A stretch of DNA of 64,000 nucleotides, from positions 1 to 64,000 of the forward strand of contig CACPHU010000005.1 in assembly GCA_902633855.1 (NCBI GenBank). Reading direction: 5' to 3'. The stretch is from an uncultured OCS116 cluster bacterium (GTDB taxonomy: Bacteria > Pseudomonadota > Alphaproteobacteria > Rhizobiales > TMED25). The notes beneath the pieces are model-generated. The model saw only the letters and a program-made list of their open reading frames with translations. It searched no databases and was not told the origin of the DNA. This document shows positions 29,038 to 39,636 of this stretch, piece after piece. Every line of letters begins with the position of its first letter. The stretch's first letter is position 1. Both the position numbers and the translations under genes were made by a program.

Positions 29038-29550
29038 ATGATTTATCCAATTATAACTATTCCGGACAAAGTGCTACGAAAAAAGTCCGATGCAGTTGAT
29101 AAAGTAGATGGCGAAATCTTGTCAATATTAGAAAATATGGCAGAAACCATGTATGCAGCGCCTGGAATTGGGCTAGCTGCTATACAAGTTGGTATCACTA
29201 AAAGATTGGTTGTTATAGATTGCGAGCATAGTGAGGAGAAAAAAAAGAGCCCTCTCTATATGGCAAACCCTGAAATTGTGTGGACATCACGCGAATTGTC
29301 TGTTTACAAGGAGGGCTGTCTTTCAATACCTGAGTTTTATGAAGAAATTGAGAGACCATCCGAATGTCGGGTCAAGTATCTCGATAAAAAAAATAAGGTA
29401 AAATTCTTGGATTGTGATGGGCTTCTTGCGACATGCGTCCAGCATGAGATAGATCATTTAGACGGGAAATTATTTATTGACTACCTCTCCCGTCTAAAAA
29501 GAACATCTATCGAAAAAAAATTTATCAAACAATATAAGCAAAAGGCTTAA
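29038..29550 (+). CDS. def: Peptide deformylase
   Basis: PGIGLAAIQVG; KEGCLSIP; VQHEIDHLDGKLFID. Confidence 0.96.
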   Translation: MIYPIITIPDKVLRKKSDAVDKVDGEILSILENMAETMYAAPGIGLAAIQVGITKRLVVIDCEHSEEKKKSPLYMANPEIVWTSRELSVYKEGCLSIPEFYEEIERPSECRVKYLDKKNKVKFLDCDGLLATCVQHEIDHLDGKLFIDYLSRLKRTSIEKKFIKQYKQKA

Positions 29551-29560
29551 GAACGATTAT

Positions 29561-30499
29561 ATGAACATTATTTTTATGAGCTCTTCAGAATTTGGGCTAC
29601 CTGCTTTGAAAAAGCTTGTTGAGTCGCAAAATAAAATTTCATCAGTTTACACACAGCCACCAAAAAAATCTGGCAGAGGTCTGAAGATGAATAAGTCTGT
29701 AATTCATCAATTTGCCTTGCAAAATAATCTGTGTGTTAGAACGCCAACAAACTTAGAGATACAGACTGAAATAGATTTTTTAAAAAAATCAAATCCTGAT
29801 CTTGGTATTGTAGTATCTTACGGATTGATAATACCAACCGAGATATTGGAGATCCCTAGATTTGGTTTTTTAAATATCCACCCATCTCTTCTACCAAGGT
29901 GGAGGGGTGCTGCACCAATACAGAGAGCAATAATGAACGGGGATGAGAAAACAGGTGTAAATATAATGAAACTTGACGATGGATTGGACACAGGGGATAT
30001 TTGCAAGAAAATTGAAATTGAAATTAAGACGACGGATAATAATGAGTCACTATCACTTAAATTATCAAAATTAGGCGCTGAAGTTTTGATGCAAGCAGTC
30101 ATTGAGCTCCAAGATGGAAACTTAAATTTCACAAGACAAGATAATAGAAATATAACCTATGCAAAAAAAATTGATAAAAAAGAAACAGAATTAGATTTCA
30201 ACTGTGCAGCCAAGGAGATACATAACAAAATAAGAGGCTTGAGCCCGCATCCCGGAGCATGGTTTAAATATATTGATGAGTCTAATAATTTTAGGGTACG
30301 AATAATCCAGGCAGAAATTTTGGAAGGGCATGGTAAACCTGGCGAAGTAATCGATGATGAACTGTCTATAGCTTGTGGTGTTAATGCCATCAAACCAATA
30401 TTAATACAAAAAGAGGGGAAAAAGCCAATGCACATTAAGGACTTCCTTCTTGGAACAAAAATACCAAAGGGGATCATACTCAATAAATCGGTGATATAA
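29561..30499 (+). CDS. fmt: Methionyl-tRNA formyltransferase
   Basis: LNIHPSLLPRWRGAAPIQRAIMNGD; MKLDDGLDTGDI. Confidence 0.95.
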   Translation: MNIIFMSSSEFGLPALKKLVESQNKISSVYTQPPKKSGRGLKMNKSVIHQFALQNNLCVRTPTNLEIQTEIDFLKKSNPDLGIVVSYGLIIPTEILEIPRFGFLNIHPSLLPRWRGAAPIQRAIMNGDEKTGVNIMKLDDGLDTGDICKKIEIEIKTTDNNESLSLKLSKLGAEVLMQAVIELQDGNLNFTRQDNRNITYAKKIDKKETELDFNCAAKEIHNKIRGLSPHPGAWFKYIDESNNFRVRIIQAEILEGHGKPGEVIDDELSIACGVNAIKPILIQKEGKKPMHIKDFLLGTKIPKGIILNKSVI

Positions 30500-30508
30500 A
30501 TTAAAAAA

Positions 30509-31252
30509 ATGAGATATAAACTTACAATCGAATATGATGGTACAGATTATTCAGGCTGGCAAAAGCAAGATAATTCTTCGTCAATTCAAGAGCATATTGA
30601 AATTGCAATTGAAAAATTTTGTGGTGAGAAATCAGGTGTATCTGGTGCAGGCAGGACGGATGCGGGTGTCCATGCATCGGAACAAGTTGCTCATCTCGAT
30701 CTTGATCAGGATCGCGACGCTGATCAAATACGAAAAGGTATTAATTTTTATCTGAAAAATGAAAAAATCAGTGTTTTAGATGTTGAGAGAGTTCCTGATG
30801 ACTTTGATGCCAGATTCTCAGCAATGATGAGACACTACAGATATAAAATAATGAACCGCCAGAGCCCACTTACCTACCACAGCAATACACACGCACATGT
30901 AAAGCAAAGCTTGGATATTACATTAATGCAGCAGGCTGCAGATTATTTCATTGGCAAACATGATTTTACCACTTTCAGATCGGCTGGATGCCAATCAAAA
31001 TCGCCAATTAAGTCGATTGAAAAAATTTTAATTACAAAGCAGAGAGATAAAATCTATGTTGATTTTACAGCTAAATCTTTTTTACATACTCAAGTAAGAT
31101 CGATTATGGGCTGCATACTCAAAGTTGGTACAGGGTCGTGGGATCTGTCAATGATACCTGATGTTATTGCTGCGAAAGATCGAACAAAATGTGCAACACT
31201 CGCTCCATCTTGCGGTTTGTATCTTAAAAAGATTGATTACGGTTCTATTTAA
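30509..31252 (+). CDS. truA: tRNA pseudouridine(38-40) synthase
   Basis: YDGTDYSGWQKQ; GAGRTDAGVHASEQVAHLD. Confidence 0.95.
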   Translation: MRYKLTIEYDGTDYSGWQKQDNSSSIQEHIEIAIEKFCGEKSGVSGAGRTDAGVHASEQVAHLDLDQDRDADQIRKGINFYLKNEKISVLDVERVPDDFDARFSAMMRHYRYKIMNRQSPLTYHSNTHAHVKQSLDITLMQQAADYFIGKHDFTTFRSAGCQSKSPIKSIEKILITKQRDKIYVDFTAKSFLHTQVRSIMGCILKVGTGSWDLSMIPDVIAAKDRTKCATLAPSCGLYLKKIDYGSI

Positions 31253-31256
31253 AGAT

Positions 31257-32414
31257 TTACAGGTTAAAATAATTATCAATTAATTCTAAATAAATCTCTG
31301 TCAGGAGAAAAAAATCATCTATTCTTATTTTTTCGTCTACCTGATGCATTGTTCTACCAACAAGCCCAAACTCTACTACTGGACAATATTTTGCAATGAA
31401 ACGACCGTCTGATGTCCCACCGAAAGTGCTTAGTTTGGCATCTATGTTAGTTTTATTATATATAGCCTTTTGAAGTAAATCAGCTAATTTCCCACTCCCA
31501 GTATAATAAACATCTGCTACTGAAATTTTTCTCAAATCAAAGGTAATTTCTGCTTCATCCAGAACTGATGAAAGCCTATCCTTTATGCACTCCATCAAAG
31601 ATTTTTCATTCCATAAATCATTAAACCGAACGTTAAGAGATATGTAAACTAATTCAGGAATGATGTTATGAGTTGGGTTATTTACATCGATGGATGTAAT
31701 CTCAATATTAGTTGGTAGAAAATGCTCAGATCCTTCATCTAACTGTCCAGTAATTTTTGATAACGCCTTTATAGCATGTGTTATGGGATTATTTGCTTTT
31801 TCTGGATATGCAACATGGCCTTGCTTTCCAATAATTCTTAAATCACACGATAAACTGCCCCTTCGCCCAATTTTAATATTGTCTCCAATCAACTCTTTAT
31901 TTGTTGGTTCAGTAACAATGCAGTCATTAATTTTTATTCCTTGATCATTGACCCACTTGATGAGGGGTTCGGTTCCATTTATTGCAACTCCCTCCTCGTC
32001 ACCAGTTAACATATAACTCAGCGTACCTTTGGAGTCCATTCTCTCATAATAATTAATTCCCGCGACTATGGATGCAATCACCGCTCCTTTCATGTCTTCT
32101 GCGCCACGAGCATATATGATTCCCTCTTCAATATGCCCTGAAAAAGGTGGGTACTTCCAACTATTTAGTTCGCCTGGGGGAACAACATCTACATGTCCTG
32201 CAAAATTGAGATGCGGACCCCCAGAGCCAATAATTGCAAACATATTTTCTACTTCCATTGTATCAACAGAGCCAAATTTCACTCTATGTATTTCAAAATT
32301 ATATTTTTTGAAAAGTTTTTCTAAAAAATCAAATGACTTTTTAGCATCAGGAGTAACACTCTCAATCCTTAGAAAATCTTGTAATATGTTTTGCGCTTCG
32401 ACTTGATTTATCAT
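31257..32414 (-). CDS. dapE: Succinyl-diaminopimelate desuccinylase
   Basis: FAGHVDVVPPGELNSWKYPPFSGHIEEGIIYARGAEDMKGA; adjacent to dapD. Confidence 0.93.
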   Translation of the reverse strand: MINQVEAQNILQDFLRIESVTPDAKKSFDFLEKLFKKYNFEIHRVKFGSVDTMEVENMFAIIGSGGPHLNFAGHVDVVPPGELNSWKYPPFSGHIEEGIIYARGAEDMKGAVIASIVAGINYYERMDSKGTLSYMLTGDEEGVAINGTEPLIKWVNDQGIKINDCIVTEPTNKELIGDNIKIGRRGSLSCDLRIIGKQGHVAYPEKANNPITHAIKALSKITGQLDEGSEHFLPTNIEITSIDVNNPTHNIIPELVYISLNVRFNDLWNEKSLMECIKDRLSSVLDEAEITFDLRKISVADVYYTGSGKLADLLQKAIYNKTNIDAKLSTFGGTSDGRFIAKYCPVVEFGLVGRTMHQVDEKIRIDDFFLLTEIYLELIDNYFNL

Positions 32415-32438
32415 GAATATACTTTTTTTAAAAAAAAT

Positions 32439-33257
32439 TTATGGCCTTAATAACTCATTGATCGATGTTTTTAATCGAGTTTTCTCATCGACTCTTTTAA
32501 CAATTACTGCACAATAAAGTCCCAAACCGTCGTCCTTCATCTTTTCACTAGGTAACGTTCCAGGAACTACTACAGAATAAGATGGAACTTTACCATAATA
32601 AATATCCCCAGTATCTCTATCGACTATCTTCGTTGAGCCTCCAATAAAGACCCCCATAGAAATTACCGATCCTTCTTCGACCAATACGCCTTCAGCAATT
32701 TCTGATCTAGCTCCAATAAAGCAATTATCTTCTATTATTACCGGATTAGCTTGAAGTGGCTCAAGCACGCCACCAATGCCTACACCTCCACTTATATGAC
32801 AATTTTCTCCTATTTGTGCACACGATCCAATTGTAGACCAAGTATCAATCATTGTACCTTGATCCACATAAGCACCCACATTGATAAATGAGGGCATAAT
32901 AATACAATCTTTTGCTACAAAAGCAGATTTTCTGATCACAGCATTTGGAACATTACGGAATCCTGCCAAGTTATACTTATCTTCATCCCAATCTGCAGTC
33001 TTACCAGCGACTTTATCGAACCAAGTTGCGTATGGGCCACTTAGAGTTGAATTACTTTTTGTCCTGAAACTGAGTAATATGGCTTTCTTAATCCATTGAT
33101 TAACAACCCAATTTCCGTTGATCTTTTCGCAGACTCTGAGTGCCCCTGAGTCCAATTGTTCAAGAACGTCATCGACAATAATACTGACTTCTTCAATATT
33201 AGTAGATGAATTATTATCGAAAACATCATTAATTATCTGTTCGTAATTATTACTCAT
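32439..33257 (-). CDS. dapD: Tetrahydrodipicolinate N-succinyltransferase
   Basis: [42 protein letters not shown]. Confidence 0.95.
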   Translation of the reverse strand: MSNNYEQIINDVFDNNSSTNIEEVSIIVDDVLEQLDSGALRVCEKINGNWVVNQWIKKAILLSFRTKSNSTLSGPYATWFDKVAGKTADWDEDKYNLAGFRNVPNAVIRKSAFVAKDCIIMPSFINVGAYVDQGTMIDTWSTIGSCAQIGENCHISGGVGIGGVLEPLQANPVIIEDNCFIGARSEIAEGVLVEEGSVISMGVFIGGSTKIVDRDTGDIYYGKVPSYSVVVPGTLPSEKMKDDGLGLYCAVIVKRVDEKTRLKTSINELLRP

Positions 33258-33269
33258 TTTTCGTTATTC

Positions 33270-34124
33270 TCAACCTTTCATATATTTATCGATCAAATTT
33301 GAATATATTTCCTCATTGGATAATTCACTTAATTTATCCATATCTATATTATAATCACCAAAATTACCAGTTTCGAACAATCTTTGCATCGCATCTTTAT
33401 AAGCTTGCATCGCAATGAAATATGCTTTGTGACCTGGCAGACTAATAGAAATACCTAAGTCGGCAAGCTCATCTAGGGACATTTCAGTTGAATTATTACC
33501 AAGAATTATTGGTACTTTGTGATGATTTGATATTTCATAAATATGATTTCGTGTATCGATATTAACATAGAAAATTGCATCCGCGCCTTCTGACTCATAA
33601 GCCTTACCTCTTTCAATCATATCTTGAAAACCAGTGTATGCGTAACAGCCTGTTCTCGCTATTATACAAGTACTCGTGTTTTCTCTCGAATCTACAGCCA
33701 TTTTTATTTTTTTTGAAGCTTCTTTTATATCTAAAAAATCTGATTTTTTTAAGGCACCAAATTTAATTGGAAGATCCGTATCTTCTATGCTTATTCCGGA
33801 AGCCCCTGCATCTTCAAGGCTCTCAACTGCTCGTTTTACATTCAATGCGTTCCCATAGCCATTGTCGGCATCAACGATTAATGGTATCTCTGTATTTTTG
33901 GCAATTCTTCTCACGGTATCAGTGAGCTCCGACAATGTTAGCAGCATAAGATCCGGCTCGGATAAATAATCAAGTGCTACAATCTTACCTGGTATTATAC
34001 CCAATTTAAATCCAACATCACCGGCAAGCCTTGCTGATAATGGATTAAAAATTGTTGCAGGATTGTAGCAATTACCATCAATTAGTAACTCTCTTAACCT
34101 GGTGCTTAAATTTGTACTTATCAT
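33270..34124 (-). CDS. Isocitrate lyase/PEP mutase family protein, oxaloacetate decarboxylase-like
   Basis: PLIVDADNGYGNALNVKRAVESLEDAGASGISIEDTDLP; resembles PA4872-type proteins from memory. Confidence 0.75.
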   Translation of the reverse strand: MISTNLSTRLRELLIDGNCYNPATIFNPLSARLAGDVGFKLGIIPGKIVALDYLSEPDLMLLTLSELTDTVRRIAKNTEIPLIVDADNGYGNALNVKRAVESLEDAGASGISIEDTDLPIKFGALKKSDFLDIKEASKKIKMAVDSRENTSTCIIARTGCYAYTGFQDMIERGKAYESEGADAIFYVNIDTRNHIYEISNHHKVPIILGNNSTEMSLDELADLGISISLPGHKAYFIAMQAYKDAMQRLFETGNFGDYNIDMDKLSELSNEEIYSNLIDKYMKG

Positions 34125-34215
34125 AAAATTTCTCTGAGTATACTTATTTATGTGATATTTGTAAGCTTTTAAACTGTTACTATCCTGTCAAATTTACACA
34201 TCATTATTTTGTAAA

Positions 34216-34614
34216 CTAAAGTGGCTTCCAATCATCTTTTTTTGCTTCCCAACTATCAAAAATTTCTTGCGCTGCTTTTAAAGCATGATTAGTTTTTGGG
34301 AATCCAATATATGGCGAACACTGCAGAATGACCTCGATAAGCTCGTCTTTATTTGCACCCCTATTTAATGCTCCCCTAACATGTAGCCCAACCTCGTGAG
34401 GCAAATCAAGAGCGGCGGCTGCAGCCATAACTATCATTTCCCTTGTTTTTAGATCAAGATTTGGCCTGTCCCAAACCGTACCAAAACAATACTCATGAAT
34501 GGCATCAGCATGCGTAGGACAAATTTTATATAGGTCATCCCAGCGTTCTAAACCTTCCTTGCCAAAAGCTTCATCACGAATCTTTTTTCCTTTTTCCCAT
34601 TTTTGACTATTCAT
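34216..34614 (-). CDS. Carboxymuconolactone decarboxylase family protein
   Basis: DLKTREMIVMAAAAALDLPHEVGLHVRGALNRGANKDELIEVILQCSPYIGFPK. Confidence 0.88.
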   Translation of the reverse strand: MNSQKWEKGKKIRDEAFGKEGLERWDDLYKICPTHADAIHEYCFGTVWDRPNLDLKTREMIVMAAAAALDLPHEVGLHVRGALNRGANKDELIEVILQCSPYIGFPKTNHALKAAQEIFDSWEAKKDDWKPL

Positions 34615-34618
34615 AATA

Positions 34619-35668
34619 TTACTCCTTTTTTGTTACTAAATTTTTGACGGTTTTTAACCCTTTTATACCTTTTGCACTATAAACAGCTCTTCCTATTGCT
34701 CTAGTTAGAGTATCTGAGGCGGCAGAACAAATAAATGAAAAATTATACTCTTTTTTATAATAATTTCTCTTACAACTTGAGATTGCAAATATTATATCAC
34801 CATCTAAACTTGTTCCAGCTGGCCTAATTGCCCTGCTCAATCCGGAAGTACTCATTTTTGCAAGGTTATATAATTCTAACTTATTCAAATCTAAATTTGT
34901 TGCAATAACGGAAATAGTTGTATTTTGCCTATCTTTCGGTCGCTTATCCAGCTTTGTCGTCTCAGATATATCCAGTTGACACTGATAATGTTCAAAATCT
35001 CGAAAATTTTTTCTCAAATTATTTCCCATTTCACCGCCTAACTCATAAATACTGGAATATAGGAGTCTAGTTCCAGGGATTACCGCAGAACCAACTGAAT
35101 TTACAATGGTAATGGCTCCTATAATTATGTCATCACTAATTTTTGTGGAGGCGCTGCCAAGGCCACCTTTGTGAGTACCAGCCACAGCACCAATACCAGC
35201 GCCAAAATTACCAAGTGAGAAGTCTTTGCTTGAGTTTAAATATGCCTCATGGGATAGGTTTTTATATACTAAGGAGCTTATTGCAGAATAATTTTTTGTA
35301 GTTAGGTCATAAATACCGGCGCATGGCACTATTGGTATTGAAATATCTGTATCTTTTATTTTGAAGCCTCTATTTTCTTGCTTCAAAATATCAACATACT
35401 CCGCACCGGAGGCTAAGCCAAAAACAGATCCACCGCTTAATGAGATACCATCAATAAACTCAACGGTGTTATTTGGCTGTAATAATTCAACCTCACGAGA
35501 TGCCGGTGCGCTGCCAAAGGTATAAGCTGACGCGCGATATTTGTGATTAAGTTTTAGAAATGTGAGTCCTGTATTAAGTTTAATATTCTCTGCATTACCA
35601 ACTTTTATTCCCTCAACATCTGAAATAAGATTTTTTTTACCAGCAGTTATGTTAATTTTTTTTTGCAT
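34619..35668 (-). CDS. P1 family peptidase (DmpA/BapA-like Ntn hydrolase)
   Basis: ISDVEGIKVGNAEN; ISLSGGSVFGLASGAEYV; NFGAGIGAVAGTHKGGLGSAS. Confidence 0.82.
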   Translation of the reverse strand: MQKKINITAGKKNLISDVEGIKVGNAENIKLNTGLTFLKLNHKYRASAYTFGSAPASREVELLQPNNTVEFIDGISLSGGSVFGLASGAEYVDILKQENRGFKIKDTDISIPIVPCAGIYDLTTKNYSAISSLVYKNLSHEAYLNSSKDFSLGNFGAGIGAVAGTHKGGLGSASTKISDDIIIGAITIVNSVGSAVIPGTRLLYSSIYELGGEMGNNLRKNFRDFEHYQCQLDISETTKLDKRPKDRQNTTISVIATNLDLNKLELYNLAKMSTSGLSRAIRPAGTSLDGDIIFAISSCKRNYYKKEYNFSFICSAASDTLTRAIGRAVYSAKGIKGLKTVKNLVTKKE

Positions 35669-35794
35669 ATTGATATCTGGAAATCTAGATTATAATAATT
35701 TAATCTTGATTATTATAAAATAAATATATTTTTTGTTTATGTTTTATATTTATTATTGTATAGATATCTAAATTTATAGTTTGGAGTAAATGAA

Positions 35795-35929
35795 GTGAAA
35801 CGTACTTATCAACCAAGCGTCCTCGTTAGAAAAAGAAGACATGGTTTTAGGGCAAGAAAATCAACAAACGGAGGGTTGAAAGTGCTAAACCGCAGACGTT
35901 CAAAGGGGAGAAAACGTCTTTCCGCATAA
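35795..35929 (+). CDS. rpmH: 50S ribosomal protein L34
   Basis: Read directly (GTG start): [44 protein letters not shown]; below ORF track cut-off. Confidence 0.97.
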   Translation: MKRTYQPSVLVRKRRHGFRARKSTNGGLKVLNRRRSKGRKRLSA

Positions 35930-35952
35930 TTCTGTAATTACAATTGTCTCTA

Positions 35953-36276
35953 ATGGAAGTTTTAAAAAAAAGGAATGAGTTTAAACTTGCTTCAAGTGGC
36001 AAGAAATTTGTGACGCCATCATTTATCTTTTTAGAGCACAATCTTGAAGACAAAATGCACTCAAGCCCAAAGATTGGATATACTGCCTCTAAGAAAATCG
36101 GAACATCTGTTCATAGAAATAAGGCGAAAAGAAGGATGCGATCTGTCATCTCTGATGTTTTCATCAATTATGCAAAGCAAGATACGAATTATGTGATGAT
36201 AGCACGAAAAGCAATTCTGGATTACCCCTATGAGTCACTTAAAAGTGACTTGGAAAGTTTATGTAAAAAAATCTGA
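35953..36276 (+). CDS. rnpA: Ribonuclease P protein component
   Basis: RNKAKRRMRSV motif; directly downstream of rpmH. Confidence 0.93.
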   Translation: MEVLKKRNEFKLASSGKKFVTPSFIFLEHNLEDKMHSSPKIGYTASKKIGTSVHRNKAKRRMRSVISDVFINYAKQDTNYVMIARKAILDYPYESLKSDLESLCKKI

Positions 36277-36283
36277 TAATGCA

Positions 36284-38074
36284 ATGAATGAGCAAAGAAA
36301 TTTTATACTAGCAATCGGTTTATCAATATTAGTATTATTAATATGGCAATATTTTATTGGAAATAGCCAAATTGATGAGAGAACATCAGGCCAAATAAGT
36401 AATGAAATGAGCCTTCAGGAAAGCCAAGATCTATCAAATATACCTCTACCTGAAAGCGATGTTGAAAGTGAAGATAAAATTGATCTAGCGACTGCCTTAT
36501 CAACTTCAGTTTCCGATGCTGGAACGTCTGTAGAGCGTATAAGGATAAATACAGAAAAACTTGAGGGATCAATCTCACTCCTTGGGGCTAAATTGGATGA
36601 TATTCGTCTAAAAAAATACAGGGATACAATTGACGTGGATAGCAAATTAGTTCAGTTGTTAAAACCTTATACATCTGAGAGTCCATATTACGCGCACCAA
36701 GGCTGGGTCGGCGACGCTAAATCACAAACAAAATTACCAAATGATAACACAATTTGGAAGTTAGTCTCCGGTGGTGAATTAAGTACTAACACTCCAGTTA
36801 GGCTAGAGTGGAACAATAATGAAGGTCTTATTTTTTCAAAAGAATTTAGTATAGATGATAACTACCTTTTCACCATCACACAAACAGTAAAAAATAATTC
36901 AAATTCCTCTGAAATTATATACCCATATTCTCTTATATCAAGAAAAGGTCTCCCCGAGGATTATACGAATTTCTTCGTGCTTCACGAGGGTTACATTGGT
37001 GTGCTTGGGAGCGAAGGAGAGAAAAAAGCTGATTACGCAGATATTGCTGAAAAGACTGAGTCATTTGATAATATTACAACTGGCTGGCTAGGTTTTACTG
37101 ACAAAAATTGGGCAACAGTAATTGTTCCCCCACAGGATATGAATTATCAGGGTAGATATACTTCAAAGGGAAACGGCTCTACCTATCAAGTTGACTATTT
37201 AGGCTCAGCTCAAAAGGTAAATGCAGGAGGCACCACAAAAATAACCTCATATGTCTTCTCGGGCGCAAAAGAAGTAAAAATCTTAGATCAATATGAAGAT
37301 GAATATTCACTTGAAAAATTCGACTTATTGGTCGATTGGGGATGGTTCTATTTCCTAACAAAACCACTATTTTATGTCCTTCAATGGCTCTATGGAATAC
37401 TTGGCAACTATGGGCTCTCAATTTTAGGGGTCACAGTACTCATCAAAATTGTATTTTTCCCACTCGCAAACAAGGCTTATGTCTCAATGAGTGCAATGAA
37501 AAAACTACAACCTGAGATGTTAAAAATTAGAGAAAACTATAAGGATGATCGAGCAAAACAGCAACAGGCTATTATTGCATTATACAAAAAAGATAAAGTT
37601 AATCCGCTGTCTGGCTGTATACCAATTTTAATACAAGTCCCAGTATTCTTTGCGCTTTACAAGGTACTTTTGTGCACCATGGAAATGAGACATCAGCCAT
37701 TTTATGGTTGGATAGCTGACCTATCGGCAAAAGATCCTACCACCTTATTTAATTTATTTGGTATTGTTCCATGGTATCCACCATCATTTCTAGTAATTGG
37801 TATATGGCCAATTATTATGGGTCTCACCATGTTTATTCAAATGAGATTAAACCCCGCTCCTCCAGATCCTATTCAGCAAAAAATATTTGCTTGGATGCCC
37901 GTAGCCCTAACTTTTTTATTTGCACAGTTTTCAGCTGGTCTGGTTATTTATTGGGCGTGGAACAATACATTATCTTCATTACAACAATATATTATAATGA
38001 AACGAATGGGTGTAGAGGTTGAACTATGGTCAAATATAAAAAATACCTTCAAGAAGAAACCAAAAAAGAGCTAG
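36284..38074 (+). CDS. yidC: Membrane protein insertase YidC
   Basis: MNEQRNFILAIGLSILVLLIWQYF; LQPEMLKIRENYKDDRAKQQQAIIALYKKDKVNPLSGCIPILIQ. Confidence 0.96.
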   Translation: MNEQRNFILAIGLSILVLLIWQYFIGNSQIDERTSGQISNEMSLQESQDLSNIPLPESDVESEDKIDLATALSTSVSDAGTSVERIRINTEKLEGSISLLGAKLDDIRLKKYRDTIDVDSKLVQLLKPYTSESPYYAHQGWVGDAKSQTKLPNDNTIWKLVSGGELSTNTPVRLEWNNNEGLIFSKEFSIDDNYLFTITQTVKNNSNSSEIIYPYSLISRKGLPEDYTNFFVLHEGYIGVLGSEGEKKADYADIAEKTESFDNITTGWLGFTDKNWATVIVPPQDMNYQGRYTSKGNGSTYQVDYLGSAQKVNAGGTTKITSYVFSGAKEVKILDQYEDEYSLEKFDLLVDWGWFYFLTKPLFYVLQWLYGILGNYGLSILGVTVLIKIVFFPLANKAYVSMSAMKKLQPEMLKIRENYKDDRAKQQQAIIALYKKDKVNPLSGCIPILIQVPVFFALYKVLLCTMEMRHQPFYGWIADLSAKDPTTLFNLFGIVPWYPPSFLVIGIWPIIMGLTMFIQMRLNPAPPDPIQQKIFAWMPVALTFLFAQFSAGLVIYWAWNNTLSSLQQYIIMKRMGVEVELWSNIKNTFKKKPKKS

Positions 38075-38721
38075 GTTTTATTGATTACACAGATTTCGCC
38101 GAGGACGAGTTCGCAGACGCAAGATTGGCCTTTGCCACAGACAGTAAATTCTGTTTATCTGTGGTTGCAAACGACGGGTTTCCCATTCATAAAAAAAAAG
38201 AGGTGGCCTTTGCTGGAAGATCAAATGTCGGAAAATCAAGTCTAATAAATTCAGTCACAAATGTATCTGGACTCGCACGAGTTTCCAACACTCCAGGCAG
38301 AACCCAAATGATTAATTTTTTTTCGCAAGGGGACAAATTCTTTATCGTAGACCTTCCAGGATTTGGCTATGCAAAGGCAAGTAAAGAGTCAATAAAACAG
38401 TGGAGTCAACTCACAAGAGACTACTTGCTAGGGAGAAAGGAACTGGAAACAGTTTTTTTTCTTATCGACTCGAGACATGGTATTAAGGAAATTGATGAGA
38501 ATATTATGGAGATACTTGATAAGTCAGCGGTCTCTTATCAAATTATTCTGACTAAATTTGATAAAATTAAAAAAAATGAAGTTGATAATCTATTACTCAA
38601 GACGAATGAAAAAATTAGTAGGAGGCCGGCTGCAAGGCCGGGGATTCTGGCAACCTCAAGTAAAGATAAGTTTGGTATTGATCTACTGAGATGTCTAATA
38701 TATAGAATAATTAAACACTGA
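38026..38721 (+). CDS. engB: Ribosome biogenesis GTP-binding protein YsxC/EngB
   Basis: VAFAGRSNVGKSSLINSV; NTPGRTQMINFF; DLPGFGYAKASK; LTKFDKI. Confidence 0.94.
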   Translation: MVKYKKYLQEETKKELGFIDYTDFAEDEFADARLAFATDSKFCLSVVANDGFPIHKKKEVAFAGRSNVGKSSLINSVTNVSGLARVSNTPGRTQMINFFSQGDKFFIVDLPGFGYAKASKESIKQWSQLTRDYLLGRKELETVFFLIDSRHGIKEIDENIMEILDKSAVSYQIILTKFDKIKKNEVDNLLLKTNEKISRRPAARPGILATSSKDKFGIDLLRCLIYRIIKH

Positions 38722-38733
38722 TAGGTGAGATTG

Positions 38734-39612
38734 ATGGAAAAGATTCACTCGTCGATAAGGGCAAAAATTTTAGCAGAAGCACTACCTTACATGCAAATGT
38801 ATGACAGCAAATATGTGGTTGTAAAATATGGCGGTCATGCAATGGTAAATGATAATTTAGCTGATATCTTCGCTCAAAACATCGTTATGTTACAGCAAGC
38901 TGGAATGAAGCCTGTCGTTGTCCATGGTGGAGGTCCTCAAATTGGAGAAACATTAAAGGCGCAAGGCGTGGAAAGTAAGTTCCATAATGGCTTAAGAATT
39001 ACAGATCGAGATACAATAAAAGTTGTTGAACGAGTATTGTATGAAATAATCAATACTGACATTGTGAAGAAGATTAAAAAGCATGGAGGTAAATCGATAA
39101 GCCTGTCTGGGAATAAAGACTCAATAATTTTCGCAAAAAAATTGACAAATATTTACAAAACCGACTCAAATATTGAAAAAATAATGGATCTTGGTTTTGT
39201 GGGTGAACCAAAAAAAATTAACCCTTCTACAATTATTGACCACTGCAAAAAAGGTTCTATACCCGTAATAACACCCCTTGGTAAGGACAATAATACTACC
39301 TATAATATAAACGCCGATACAGCAGCAGGCGCTATTGCAGGTGCCTTAAAAGCAAGTAGACTATTGATGCTAACAGATATTGCAGGTGTTATTGATGAAA
39401 AGAAAGAACTAATATTGGAGCTCAAAGTCGAGAAAGCAGAAAAACTTATTTCAGATGGCGTAATAGTGGGAGGGATGATACCCAAAATCAAAACTTGCAT
39501 TGATGCTCTAAAAAATGGAGTGGACAAAGCAGTTATTTTGGATGGACGAGTAGAAAATGCTATAATACTTGAATTGTTCACTGAAGAGGGAATTGGTACA
39601 CTCATAAATTAA
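38734..39612 (+). CDS. argB: Acetylglutamate kinase
   Basis: YVVVKYGGHAM; VVVHGGGPQIG; GGMIPKIKTCIDALKNGV. Confidence 0.95.
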   Translation: MEKIHSSIRAKILAEALPYMQMYDSKYVVVKYGGHAMVNDNLADIFAQNIVMLQQAGMKPVVVHGGGPQIGETLKAQGVESKFHNGLRITDRDTIKVVERVLYEIINTDIVKKIKKHGGKSISLSGNKDSIIFAKKLTNIYKTDSNIEKIMDLGFVGEPKKINPSTIIDHCKKGSIPVITPLGKDNNTTYNINADTAAGAIAGALKASRLLMLTDIAGVIDEKKELILELKVEKAEKLISDGVIVGGMIPKIKTCIDALKNGVDKAVILDGRVENAIILELFTEEGIGTLIN

Positions 39613-39636
39613 TGTCCATGCAATCAAGGAGCTTTA

